Assembly: GCA_002449665.1 (NCBI GenBank)
Contig: DJXH01000051.1
Location: forward strand, 14,982-60,391
Length of the DNA: 45,410 nucleotides
Reading direction: 5' to 3'
Origin: Bacteroidales bacterium UBA7009
GTDB taxonomy: Bacteria > Bacteroidota > Bacteroidia > Bacteroidales > Paludibacteraceae
Made by a program: the position numbers and the translations under genes. Shown here piece after piece: positions 17,586 to 26,263 of the stretch (position 1 is the first letter of the stretch; every line of letters starts with the position of its first letter). The notes under the pieces were generated by a model that was not told the DNA's origin, did no database searches, and worked only from the letters and a program-made list of their open reading frames with translations.

Positions 17586-19061
17586 ATGAAAAAAAATAAA
17601 GTTGTACGATACTGTTTTGTCCTCTTTTTGTCGGCTGTTTTTTGTCTGTCTGCTTGCAGTTTTTTGCGTTCCGATGGGCAGAACCTGCTGGAGCAGGCGA
17701 AGACTGATTACAACGCAGGCGTGTCTTATAGCAGAGCCGGCGATTATGCCAATGCCGCATATTATCTCAAGCAGGCAGAAGCCGTTTTGTCCGATATAGA
17801 CACTCATTCCCATACTAAAGACAGCAGTTTTATCATTGAGTACGAAAGGCTGTTGGGACAGACTTGGTTTTACCTTGGCAATACCTACGAGAGCGAGATG
17901 CTTTACGACATTGCCGGTCAGTACTACCACAAGTCCATTCCCCTCTTGCAGCAGGGTAAGAATGATATTCTGCTTGCCTGTGCCTACCGCGATATAGCGC
18001 GTACGATGGCTATCGGTGGTGTTAGTAAAGATAGTGTGCTGCGCTATTTTTCTTTCGCAGAGCAGTATGCCCATAAGGCTGACAATAATATGCTTGTCAA
18101 GGACATATCCGCTTATCGCTACCAACTATGCTATCCCGACAGTATTCAAGAGCGACTCAAAATATGTCTTGACCTCGCCACCCGCTATGGCGCGCATGCC
18201 CGCTATTCGGAGATTGTCGAACTGCTCTTGGAGCAGCACTCTACCGACTCTGCCGCTTTCTATCTTAGTCGCCTGCAGCCTGCCGACTCGTCATACGCCT
18301 ATTGGTTTGAGCAGACTTATGCCTATCTTAACAGCAAGGTGCTTTATCAACGCGGTATGACCGGCAAAGCATATAACGCACTCTTAGACCTGTATGACAG
18401 GAAGATAGACGAACTGCAACGTGATGCCGGTGCGCGCACCTATGCTTTGGCTCTACATTATGACGTGGCACGTGAGCAACATGCGGCTGAAGAAGCACGG
18501 CGCGAAAAACAATGGCAGCGGACTATCTCTCTCGTCCTCGTTCTCGTCCTTACGCTTGTTGTGGCTCTGCTCTTTGTCCTCTGGCGTTACTGGCAGCACC
18601 GCCGCCGTGAACAATCCACGGCTTTACAGACTCTTAAGGAAAAGTATTCGCAGCAACTCGGTCTTGCTCTGGAGCGGCTCAAACAGAAGGTGAATCTTAC
18701 CAAAGAGATAGAGCTTCAGCGTATGCGTGGCAATGAACCTGAGTTTCCCAAGTGGCTGCAAACCTATCGTGATGAGCAACTTACGCTCAGTAAAGAGAGT
18801 CTTGACGAACTTATTGCTTCCGTTGATGCCGCCCTTGACGGTGCTATCAGTCGTCTGCGTAGCGATTATCCCGCCTTGACGGAGTCGGATATGCAGTTTG
18901 CCATACTGACGATCATAGGAGTTAGTGACAGCGATATGGGCATATTGCTCAATGTGAGAAAACAGACCATTTATCATCGCCGACAGATAGTCCGCCGTCA
19001 TATCAGTGCCGACATACTTGATATTGACTCGTGGCTGCGAGAGTATGCGCTTCGGCTGTAA
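17586..19061 (+). CDS. TPR-transmembrane-HTH regulator with lipoprotein-like N-terminus
   Basis: The product has 491 residues. The signal ends in a lipobox-like LSAC (C24). About residues 35-300 are TPR-like helices (first unit AKTDYNAGVSYSRAGDYANAAYYL). One strong TM segment lies at about 311-332 (LVLVLVLTLVVALLFVLW), flanked by basic residues on its C-terminal side (RYWQHRRRE), followed by a coiled coil. The C-terminus (about 425-485) is a LuxR-like helix-turn-helix: TESDMQFAILTIIGVSDSDM, then NVRKQTIYHRRQIVRRHI. A periplasmic TPR sensor and cytoplasmic DNA-binding tail are typical of Bacteroidota. It is divergent from the surface operon and may control it. Confidence 0.8.
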   Translation: MKKNKVVRYCFVLFLSAVFCLSACSFLRSDGQNLLEQAKTDYNAGVSYSRAGDYANAAYYLKQAEAVLSDIDTHSHTKDSSFIIEYERLLGQTWFYLGNTYESEMLYDIAGQYYHKSIPLLQQGKNDILLACAYRDIARTMAIGGVSKDSVLRYFSFAEQYAHKADNNMLVKDISAYRYQLCYPDSIQERLKICLDLATRYGAHARYSEIVELLLEQHSTDSAAFYLSRLQPADSSYAYWFEQTYAYLNSKVLYQRGMTGKAYNALLDLYDRKIDELQRDAGARTYALALHYDVAREQHAAEEARREKQWQRTISLVLVLVLTLVVALLFVLWRYWQHRRREQSTALQTLKEKYSQQLGLALERLKQKVNLTKEIELQRMRGNEPEFPKWLQTYRDEQLTLSKESLDELIASVDAALDGAISRLRSDYPALTESDMQFAILTIIGVSDSDMGILLNVRKQTIYHRRQIVRRHISADILDIDSWLREYALRL

Positions 19062-19432
19062 TCATTGAGAGTAATTTCTCCAAGGAGTTCTTGCGCAAGT
19101 CGCTGCAAAACCTTATGGGCTATGTTTGGCACGCGTTCTGCAATATGAACCTCTAATGTCCGATAACTGAATTTTATTTATAAAAGTCGGCAGAAAGCAA
19201 AAATTTTGCATATTTTTGCTGAATTACTTTACTATATGCAAAATAACTATATGCAAAATATATAGTACTTTTGTCGCCGAATCCAACGCCGTGCGTACTT
19301 CGGGTACGAGGTTGGCGGGGTTCAATACATATTGAATATGGCGTTTATTGCGCTTTGTTGTAGATAGCAGAAAGCTTCGCAACCTTTTCTTTATCAACCT
19401 GCACAAAGTAACGAGCATCTATCGGGACAACG
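19062..19432 (+). other. 371-bp gap with no gene; tandem repeat and promoter-like box
   Basis: No convincing coding frame was found on either strand. It holds a perfect 15-bp tandem duplication (19231-19260), a TACTTTTG box (19266-19273) and a small hairpin, CGTAC-TTCGG-GTACG, at about 19294-19308. The GC-rich stretch 19280-19325 contrasts with its AT-rich surroundings and may be part of a structured RNA or a decayed gene start. Confidence 0.5.
19231..19260. repeat. Perfect 15-bp tandem duplication
   Basis: ACTATATGCAAAATA occurs twice without a spacer, directly before a TACTTTTG -7-like box. The layout resembles the repeat arrays that precede the two ATPase loci in this window. Confidence 0.85.
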
Positions 19433-20320
19433 ATGATCGTTAATAGTCTCAATCAGCAAGTTTATCATGACAATAAGGGCTTAATGTTAGCAGGTGGCAT
19501 AATATTGACTTTAGTTTTTGGGTTGATATGCTCAATGCCTACCAATACGCATACTTTTTTCTATCGTAGCGGCATAGATGCTGTCGCAAAAGAGGATATT
19601 GCTACAACCTCCGGCTACTTGGAACAACTGAAAAATTACTCCATAAGTGCCAATCATAAAAGAGAAAAAAATCAATAAGTTGAATAACGATGTTGAGAGG
19701 CTTTTAGGGGAATTGCAATGAGAAATATTAAATGAAGCCAATCCTGGCTTTGGTACGAAGTCTCGTGATATATATTACGTCAATTCGCAGAGTTGTTTGA
19801 GGTTCCGAAAATAGAACCTCTATCAGTGGGGGGAGCGAGAAATAGGAACGTGATAGTAGATGCTTATAGGCAGAAAATATATAGTATGAAGGAAGCCAAA
19901 ATACGTGAAATTGAAAACGCAAAGGAAGAAGATGAATCTCGTATTTTCAAACCTTTGGCTGCAGAAAATATAACTGCCCTCAAGGATGCCAAAATCGCAA
20001 TCGAAAATAGAGAACTTAATTTGAATAATGCCGAACAGGTAAACGAACTTAACAAAGTACTGAACGACGGATATGCCACCATAAAAACATATTCTAATTT
20101 TGTGCAATTTAGAGACGAAGATGCAGCGCACTATACAGCAGAAAAACACATTACAAGGGTAAAAAGTATGATAAGTGTGTTTAATGTCTGGAAAGATATG
20201 CTTACAACAGATAAGTATAAAGGTCATGGTCTATGGTTTTGGGTAGTAATATCCATTCTTGTAGATGTCGCAGCATTTATATTCTGTGATATAGCCTTTG
20301 CCAAACGCGATGGAGTGTAA
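19433..20320 (+). pseudogene. Two-TM coiled-coil protein gene broken by frameshifts and a stop
   Basis: The first frame gives an N-terminal TM protein (KGLMLAGGIILTLVFGLICS) and stops at 19678. Skipping one base in the A7 run at 19665-19671 continues sensibly (INKLNNDVERLLGELQ), then meets a TGA, then EILNEANPGFGTKSRD. Near 19780 reading returns to the first frame (QFAELFEVPKIEP) and runs to 20320 with a long helical region and a C-terminal TM (LWFWVVISILVDVAAFIF). An intact version would have about 295 residues with TMs at both ends. Two compensating shifts plus one nonsense codon point to decay; an A-run assembly error could explain one of them. Confidence 0.65.
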
Positions 20321-20352
20321 GATAATATATTAACCATATAACATATACAATT

Positions 20353-20563
20353 ATGAGTGAAAATATTGGCTTTGTCGGAGCAGATGAAATCCCGACAGCA
20401 CCACAAGGAACACAAGAAAATATTGGTGATAAAAACAATGGAAATGTGGTAAATGAAGATTATACCACTCCTGTTAGTGGTCGGTAAGCAAGTCTATGTA
20501 CAAGGAGCAGATTACTATCCTCGCAAATTATGGCAAGCGATATTGAAAACAGTTAAAGGATAA
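20353..20563 (+). pseudogene. Small hypothetical gene, frameshifted at 20485
   Basis: The ATG at 20353 opens a 44-residue frame (MSENIGFVGADEIPTAPQ... TTPVSGR) that stops at 20487. Skipping the single T at 20485 continues with KQVYVQGADYYPRKLWQAIL and stops at 20563, six bases before the next gene. The joined product would be about 69 residues. Either the gene is broken, or the short form is the product, or the read is wrong by one base. No family is recognised. Confidence 0.45.
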
Positions 20564-20568
20564 TTATT

Positions 20569-22416
20569 ATGGATAATATCATACCCAACTTCTATATTTT
20601 TGGCGTACCTGACGGCTTTGATATGCTCGGTGGTACATCGGCAGAAATATCTTATTTCCAAAAATTCTATAATGGTAGTAAGGAAAACACAAAGTTCAGT
20701 ATTCATCGCGATGTCAAAGGTAATATCACCTATTCTTTTTTGAAATATAATCTTTCTTCCGGCAAAAGCCGTACCGGCAGTTTTTTCGGTATGTCTCTTG
20801 TTTTTCAGGGTGTATATGTAGATAATCCTTTGCGGTTGTATGCTCTTTTTGAGTGGGTGTATGACAATTATGTCGTTGTCGGCGAGAAAGAGAATAAAGG
20901 TTTTATTATTCCAATAAAAGGTGGTGAAGATATTCAAGCGAGGTATGATATAATTCGTTTTGCAGAAAAAGGCGATTACATAAAACACAACATTGAGTCT
21001 GTATTGCTTGCCAATATTTCAAAAGAGTTTGCAAGTCATATACACGCGGTTGATAGCAGTTTTAAGAGCAGCAGTTCTATTCTTGTTGCTCAAGAACCAA
21101 TGAAGTCAGCGAGAGACGAAAAGTTGCTTGCTGACTTGTGCCATTACAATCGCGTGGCTGTATCTCCTGATTGGCAACCCCGTCGGGGTACAACGACAGA
21201 TGTTAATTCCACGTCGGAGGCTGCCATTACGCTCGCGCCTGAAGCAATCATTTCTCTTTTGGATGACACTAAACGATATCAAAGTTATCTTATTGATAGC
21301 CTCAATGATATTGCAGCAGCAGATGTTGAGAAAGCAGATAGGGTTTATAGAGAAGTAACATCAAGACTTAATGAGGTTAAATCTACTCCCTCCACAGATG
21401 TTCGCGTATCGCAAATAATAAAAGACTACTCTGCTCTTTCAGAACAACTCTTCAATCTTATGCAGAAAATTAAAGATAGTGAAGATGATCCAGGCAGTGT
21501 GGGAAATAGTGGTAGCACCGAAAATGGAAGTGGGACAACGTCACAAACTGTATGGTGGAAAAATATCTACTTTATAGGCGGTAGTGCCTTTGCTGCAATA
21601 ATTCTCGTCCTACTCATTATCCTATTCCCAGGTAAAGAACTGGAAAAAAGACCGAAACCCATTTATGAACCCGATTCAGAAAGAATCAAGGCAAAAGTGG
21701 AAAAACTTATAGAATTTGAAAATTATGAAGCGGCTCTACAATTAGTTCGAGACTCTTTATCTTATAATGATGGTGTTAAATACGAAATTGTGATTAACGA
21801 TAAGAAGATAACACCACGTATAGATACCCTTATAAATACAAAACATTTTAGCGATGCTTGGGAAGCATCTGAAAATATTAAAAATGAATCTGCAAAGAAG
21901 GAATATCAAAAAACGATAAAATCCAAATGTGACAGTCATTTGGCTGAATTAGTCAAAAATACCGCTACTGAGCAAGAGGCAAAAAATATCAAAAATAGAA
22001 TATCAGGATGTAAAGTCCCACTGGAACAAGACCATATAAATCAGTGGAATAAAACATTGGATAGTATTATAAAACCTGTCTCTACGGTGTCTGCTACTAT
22101 CTACAAAATAGAAATATGGAAAGTAGGAAGAAGCGGACAAATAGACTATGATTATAACAGAAAGGATAATAAGCATGTGATAATTTCCGATACAGAAATA
22201 GAGGGAACCTATTTCTATTATCGGTTACTTGTTTCAACTAATAATGGGAGTTCATATAGTCCTTGCGGTTATCAAAAAGCAGATCAGATTCTTTCTGTGT
22301 CCGATGCCGGACTTAAAACTCACGGAAAATATGATGGTAGTTATAAGATTGAAGGTTCGAAAGGTGTTATAACTGTGAAGAATGGTGATAAACAATTCAA
22401 AATAACCATAAAATAA
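20569..22416 (+). CDS. Membrane protein with FGVPDGF/FGM N-terminal module (paralogue A)
   Basis: The product has 615 residues. Residues 1-160 form a module shared with the protein at 23035: NFYIFGVPDGFDML, then KFSIHR, then SFFGMSLVFQGVY and LYALFEWVYDN. A linker (about 200-325) rich in Ser, Gly and acidic residues leads to one TM (about 333-353). After it come TPR-like helices (residues 360-490) and a beta-rich C-terminal domain of about 110 residues (from IYKIEIWKVGRSG). I know no family name for the N-terminal module. Topology is uncertain because basic residues follow the TM. It shares the island with envelope and lipoprotein genes. Confidence 0.7.
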   Translation: MDNIIPNFYIFGVPDGFDMLGGTSAEISYFQKFYNGSKENTKFSIHRDVKGNITYSFLKYNLSSGKSRTGSFFGMSLVFQGVYVDNPLRLYALFEWVYDNYVVVGEKENKGFIIPIKGGEDIQARYDIIRFAEKGDYIKHNIESVLLANISKEFASHIHAVDSSFKSSSSILVAQEPMKSARDEKLLADLCHYNRVAVSPDWQPRRGTTTDVNSTSEAAITLAPEAIISLLDDTKRYQSYLIDSLNDIAAADVEKADRVYREVTSRLNEVKSTPSTDVRVSQIIKDYSALSEQLFNLMQKIKDSEDDPGSVGNSGSTENGSGTTSQTVWWKNIYFIGGSAFAAIILVLLIILFPGKELEKRPKPIYEPDSERIKAKVEKLIEFENYEAALQLVRDSLSYNDGVKYEIVINDKKITPRIDTLINTKHFSDAWEASENIKNESAKKEYQKTIKSKCDSHLAELVKNTATEQEAKNIKNRISGCKVPLEQDHINQWNKTLDSIIKPVSTVSATIYKIEIWKVGRSGQIDYDYNRKDNKHVIISDTEIEGTYFYYRLLVSTNNGSSYSPCGYQKADQILSVSDAGLKTHGKYDGSYKIEGSKGVITVKNGDKQFKITIK

Positions 22417-22423
22417 TTTATTT

Positions 22424-23023
22424 ATGAGACGTATAATAGTAGTACTTGTTGCATTAGTAAACATTGTAAGCCTATCAGCAGGAGACAAAAAGCCAAAACA
22501 GAACAAACTCTCGTCAAAAGAGATGAGTCTGAAAATAGAGACACTCAATAACCAACTGCATCAAAAAGACTCTTTGCTCAAAAAAGAGAAAACACAAATT
22601 GAGAGTCTGAAGAAAGAACTTGCTGCCTGCAAAGAAAAACTTGCAGTATATGAGTTCTTTAATAACGACAGTTATACCATTTTCAAGGATAACTCGTTAG
22701 AAACAAACAAAAAAGCATTGCGGCTGACAGGACGAAATAAAGAAATGTATAAGACCATACGTGCCGTAGCCGAGGTTGTAGAACTGCTTGATGAGGTTGA
22801 GGCTAAAATTACCAATCAAGAGAAACGACAAACAGAACAACGATGGAGCGATAGTGACCTTAAAAAAGCCATTGCTCTTGAGATTAAAGCAGATATGTCA
22901 GGTATTGCAAGCAAATTGGATGAGATAGACAAAATGGATTTAAGTTTTTTGTCACAAGAGCAACTCGGCTACTATCGTAAACTATCGCAACATTTCGATG
23001 AGATATTTAATAAGTACCTGTAA
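22424..23023 (+). CDS. Exported coiled-coil protein, unknown function
   Basis: The product has 199 residues. The N-terminus (MRRIIVVLVALVNIVSLSAG) is a signal peptide. Residues about 35-85 form a strong coiled coil rich in Lys, Glu and Leu (LNNQLHQKDSLLKKEKTQIE). The rest is mostly helical. It sits 7 bases after paralogue A and 11 bases before paralogue B, so the three are very likely one transcript. A periplasmic linker or adaptor between the two membrane proteins is a reasonable guess from order alone. Confidence 0.7.
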   Translation: MRRIIVVLVALVNIVSLSAGDKKPKQNKLSSKEMSLKIETLNNQLHQKDSLLKKEKTQIESLKKELAACKEKLAVYEFFNNDSYTIFKDNSLETNKKALRLTGRNKEMYKTIRAVAEVVELLDEVEAKITNQEKRQTEQRWSDSDLKKAIALEIKADMSGIASKLDEIDKMDLSFLSQEQLGYYRKLSQHFDEIFNKYL

Positions 23024-23034
23024 CTCTTTGAAAA

Positions 23035-24408
23035 GTGAATATAGAATTCTATTTGCTCGGTACGCCCGATGGCTATAACCAATATCCGTTAGACGAAAAA
23101 GAAGACCTTTTCCGCTCTTTTCATGATAACGTAAAGAGTGATACTCAACTTACCGTATATCGTATTGCGGACATAGTTTATTATGTCTATACACGCAATA
23201 TGCCGTCCTTGGGCAAAGACCAATACTTCGGTATGGTAATTGCTCTTAACGGAGTGTATATGTCTCATATCGGCAATGTGTTCAGCGTGTTTGAGCAATT
23301 ATGGTCCAATATCGCTCTGCGCGGGAATATATTAAATATCGATAAGTCAGGCAGAATCCGATTCACCCACTCGCGCTTTGTAGATACACCTGAAGAAATT
23401 GAGACCACTATACGCGAGTGTCGTGAGTTGGTAGAAACTAACCTCTCCGATTGTGTCAAACGCTTGCCGGAAGATTATGTCGTGCAAACAAACGCAGTTA
23501 CTATCGCCTACGATGATTCGTTTAAGACCGGCACTCTGCATAAACTGCTTGAAGAATACACGCAAATACACTTTACCAAAAACGAAGATGGTAATGCCGG
23601 ATATGTGGATATGGTGGTCAGCCGCCTATACGATGAAAACCGCAAACTCAAAAAGGAATACAGCAGACTTAAAAGTCAAAAAAAACAATATAAGATAGTT
23701 GTGTTATTGCTTGTGTTGCTTTTTGTATTCGGAGGCGGACTGTATTTACTCAATACCTATGTGCACGAGCAAAACATAACAATCGAACAGAAAAACGATA
23801 CCATCTATAATCAGTCTGAACATATAACAAATTTAAGCGGAACGATAGTCGAACAGAAAAAAGAGAATAGTAGGTTAAACAGGCTTTATAATGATACTGA
23901 AAGGGAAAATCGGCAACTGCACACCAAAGTAAATGAACAAGAACAGACTATCAATAATCTACAAGACCAACTTTCGCTCCAAACCATTGAGTTAGACGGT
24001 TATAGAAGAAAAATCGGTAATACTTTCCCTATGATTATATCTTCGGTAGAGATGGGGAATTTCTATTCAGATGGAACGAAAGAGACTGACTATGGTAGTA
24101 CCATATATAGTTCCTATTCTTCTTTTATAGAGCCGAGAATCACCTATCTCGGACTTACAAGCGGAACCGTAACGCTCAAAATGAAACTTTACCGCCCGAA
24201 TGGCAGCTTGTGGAGAGATTCAAGTTCGCCCTACGACTGCACACGCACCGCATATTTCACCGCTTCGCTCAATGTGCAAAAATCCGTAAATACTTCCGCA
24301 TTGCGAGTTGGAGGATATAGAGGCTATTGGAGTAGAGGAACATATACTATTGAGTTCTGGTATAATGACCGTGTTTGCCTGTATTCGGGTACGTTTAATA
24401 TCTACTAA
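23035..24408 (+). CDS. Membrane protein with FGTPDGY/FGM N-terminal module (paralogue B)
   Basis: The product has 457 residues and starts at GTG. The first 100 residues match paralogue A position by position: IEFYLLGTPDGYN, then QLTVYR, then YFGMVIALNGVY and FSVFEQLWSN. A basic stretch (KLKKEYSRLKSQKKQYK) precedes the TM at about 221-243, so the module is cytoplasmic and the rest outside. Residues 245-325 are a coiled coil. The C-terminal 125 residues are a beta-sandwich (MIISSVEMGNFYSDG, then TYTIEFWYNDRVCLYSG) of a kind I recall at the ends of other Bacteroidota envelope proteins. No catalytic residues are evident. Confidence 0.72.
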   Translation: MNIEFYLLGTPDGYNQYPLDEKEDLFRSFHDNVKSDTQLTVYRIADIVYYVYTRNMPSLGKDQYFGMVIALNGVYMSHIGNVFSVFEQLWSNIALRGNILNIDKSGRIRFTHSRFVDTPEEIETTIRECRELVETNLSDCVKRLPEDYVVQTNAVTIAYDDSFKTGTLHKLLEEYTQIHFTKNEDGNAGYVDMVVSRLYDENRKLKKEYSRLKSQKKQYKIVVLLLVLLFVFGGGLYLLNTYVHEQNITIEQKNDTIYNQSEHITNLSGTIVEQKKENSRLNRLYNDTERENRQLHTKVNEQEQTINNLQDQLSLQTIELDGYRRKIGNTFPMIISSVEMGNFYSDGTKETDYGSTIYSSYSSFIEPRITYLGLTSGTVTLKMKLYRPNGSLWRDSSSPYDCTRTAYFTASLNVQKSVNTSALRVGGYRGYWSRGTYTIEFWYNDRVCLYSGTFNIY

Positions 24409-24421
24409 AATCCAACTAAAG

Positions 24422-25648
24422 ATGAAAAGTAATTATTCATTACTTCTTATTGCAACCATAATACTATTCGCAGCCTGTAATTCCGGGTATAAGATTCCTG
24501 AATATGAAGACGATGAAACTTATGAGCAACAAAAGTCTGATACTATTTTTATAGTAGATACGGTTTTCGTAGGGAAAGAGAACATAGATATAGAAAATGA
24601 TAATATATCTGAAGCAAGTCTGGCTGAATCAGAGTATAGTCCGATTGAATTATATGTAGAGCCTGGAGAAAGTTTTGGTGAAACATTGCAACGCTATACT
24701 CCGCAGTTGGATGACGTTTCTAATAACCAACATCTTGGAGGTTCTAAACTTATAGCAGAGATGTCGGCAGACGTAGCGGGCAGTAGTCATTCCCGCTCCG
24801 ATGAAGGTGGAATGATAAAAATCCTTTCGTTAGGCAGACTTAAACTGAAAATACCCGATGACCCCAATACAATCAGCGGACTCATGAGGCAAGGTATAAT
24901 TAGCGTTGACAGATGTGTTATAAGAAGCAAACATTCAAGTGTAGGGGATTTTGAGGTGATAATGTATATTTCGAATAAAATTGGCGAAGTAGTAGTAGTA
25001 AAAATTCCTCAAGGTCAAATGATAGAAGCGCAAAGAGAAAATGTTCAGAACATTGTAGTGTCAGCAAGCGAACAGACCGAAATGCGACCTTTTTCTTCAG
25101 CGTTTATAAGTGTCCCCGCGAGATGCGCTTCACGTAAACGTTCTGATCCAAGCGGTTCAGAAGCGCGTATAACACCCTATGTTTTGACAGCCCCCAAAAG
25201 TGCTTATGGTACAAAATACAGCCTTTGGGATTATATAGAGGAACCGGCAGCCTATCGTATGGTGTTCTATGCGTGGGGACGAGGAGCCGAAATAAACGGA
25301 CATACAAGTACGTTCGGACATGCTTTTGTCGCTATCCCTCATATAGGTGTAAAAGGTTTTGGTCCGACTGAATCATTCTATGGTTCGCAGGGAAAAGTAT
25401 TGTCGGAAAACGATGATGTACGTTATGCACAAGATAGTTGTGTGGTATATATATCTGCATCACAACTTAATAAGGTAAAACGCATGTATAACAAACTATA
25501 CAACAATCCAAAGACTTATAATCTTGGTATATATGATTGCACCTCTTTTGCTATGGATATGGCAGATGCAGCTGGTGTTTATTACGGAAAACGATGGCAT
25601 ATACAATGGCCGACAGATTTTATCAGACAGTTAAACAAATATAATTAA
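24422..25648 (+). CDS. Lipoprotein with an NlpC/P60-LRAT-like Cys-His domain
   Basis: The ATG at 24422 gives a lipoprotein signal (LLLIATIILFAAC, C19); upstream in-frame codons lie inside the previous gene. The product is 408 residues. After an acidic, low-complexity stretch and a central domain, the C-terminal 150 residues carry STFGHAFVAI (H300) and, later, YDCTSFAMDMADAAG (C373). That His-before-Cys order suits a permuted papain-like fold (LRAT/NlpC type), used for peptidoglycan, amide or acyl-transfer chemistry. The third catalytic residue is not clear to me. It lies 13 bases after paralogue B and is probably co-transcribed. Confidence 0.7.
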   Translation: MKSNYSLLLIATIILFAACNSGYKIPEYEDDETYEQQKSDTIFIVDTVFVGKENIDIENDNISEASLAESEYSPIELYVEPGESFGETLQRYTPQLDDVSNNQHLGGSKLIAEMSADVAGSSHSRSDEGGMIKILSLGRLKLKIPDDPNTISGLMRQGIISVDRCVIRSKHSSVGDFEVIMYISNKIGEVVVVKIPQGQMIEAQRENVQNIVVSASEQTEMRPFSSAFISVPARCASRKRSDPSGSEARITPYVLTAPKSAYGTKYSLWDYIEEPAAYRMVFYAWGRGAEINGHTSTFGHAFVAIPHIGVKGFGPTESFYGSQGKVLSENDDVRYAQDSCVVYISASQLNKVKRMYNKLYNNPKTYNLGIYDCTSFAMDMADAAGVYYGKRWHIQWPTDFIRQLNKYN

Positions 25649-25656
25649 ATTATACT

Positions 25657-26070
25657 ATGAATTTCGATTTTGACGACTTTGTAGATGCCGGCAATGGTAT
25701 CGGTAATGTACTTTGGATTATCTGCGGTGGACTACTTTTTGCGATTGTGTATTGGATAACCGCAATTGCTTATTGCTTAACAATAATAGGCATACCTATA
25801 GGTATTCAATTATTCAAATTAGGGAAGTTTGTCTTAATGCCTTTTGGTCATACATTAGAAGAGAATGATAGCGGTTTAGGTTTTGGATGCCTTAATGTGT
25901 TTTTGAATATATTTTGGTTTTTCTTCGGGGGATTAGAACTATTCCTTGCTCACCTTCTTATAGGGCTTATCTTGTGTATAACGGTTGTGGGCATTCCGTT
26001 CGGCGTACAACATTTTAAGTTAGGGATTGCCGCACTTTTCCCATTTGGTAAGAGCGTAGAAGGATATTAA
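25657..26070 (+). CDS. YccF-domain inner-membrane protein
   Basis: The product has 137 residues made of two copies of the YccF repeat. Each has a hydrophobic hairpin followed by G-I-P-x-G-x-Q-x-F-K-L-G and a P-F-G motif (IGIPIGIQLFKLG near residue 45, VGIPFGVQHFKLG near 112, then PFG). YccF proteins are small inner-membrane proteins of unknown function. It is the last gene of the island, 8 bases after the lipoprotein gene. Confidence 0.88.
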   Translation: MNFDFDDFVDAGNGIGNVLWIICGGLLFAIVYWITAIAYCLTIIGIPIGIQLFKLGKFVLMPFGHTLEENDSGLGFGCLNVFLNIFWFFFGGLELFLAHLLIGLILCITVVGIPFGVQHFKLGIAALFPFGKSVEGY

Positions 26071-26128
26071 GTCCCATACTAAATCCTAATAGTGTTTTAA
26101 GCAAATCACAAAAATTCTTTAAATTGCT

Positions 26129-26158
26129 TTTGTATATGAATTTTATTACGTACCTTTG
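26129..26158 (+). promoter_or_regulatory. Bacteroidota-type promoter before a mini-ORF and terminator
   Basis: TTTG at 26129-26132, an 18-base spacer, then TACCTTTG at 26151-26158. It would drive the mini-ORF at 26192 and, if the following terminator is passed, the surface-protein gene at 26352. Confidence 0.6.
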
Positions 26159-26191
26159 CGACATAAATTCGCTTTTAATAAAAAAGAGGAT

Positions 26192-26260
26192 ATGCAAAAT
26201 ACCCCCCCCTATTGTGCGAATGTGCACATAAACAATAAAATACGAGTAATCGCAGCGTAA
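26192..26260 (+). CDS. 22-codon leader-like mini-ORF with a C8 run
   Basis: A purine-rich AAAAAGAGG stands just before the ATG at 26192. The frame reads MQNTPPYCANVHINN and then KIRVIAA, and ends at 26260, the base before the downstream terminator stem. Codons 4-6 are an uninterrupted run of eight C (26202-26209), prone to slippage. The position between promoter and terminator suggests a leader peptide, or a small RNA that happens to hold an open frame. No amino acid is strikingly enriched. Confidence 0.4.
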   Translation: MQNTPPYCANVHINNKIRVIAA

Positions 26261-26263
26261 AAA

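Noticed and set aside
17577..18125. A 182-codon minus-strand frame at the start of the regulator gene
   Set aside because: It overlaps the signal peptide and TPR region of a well-supported plus-strand protein and has no motif.
19793..20320. An independent 175-residue gene starting at TTG 19793
   Set aside because: The sequence just upstream, read with small shifts, continues the same protein from 19433, so this is the 3' part of a broken gene rather than a separate one.
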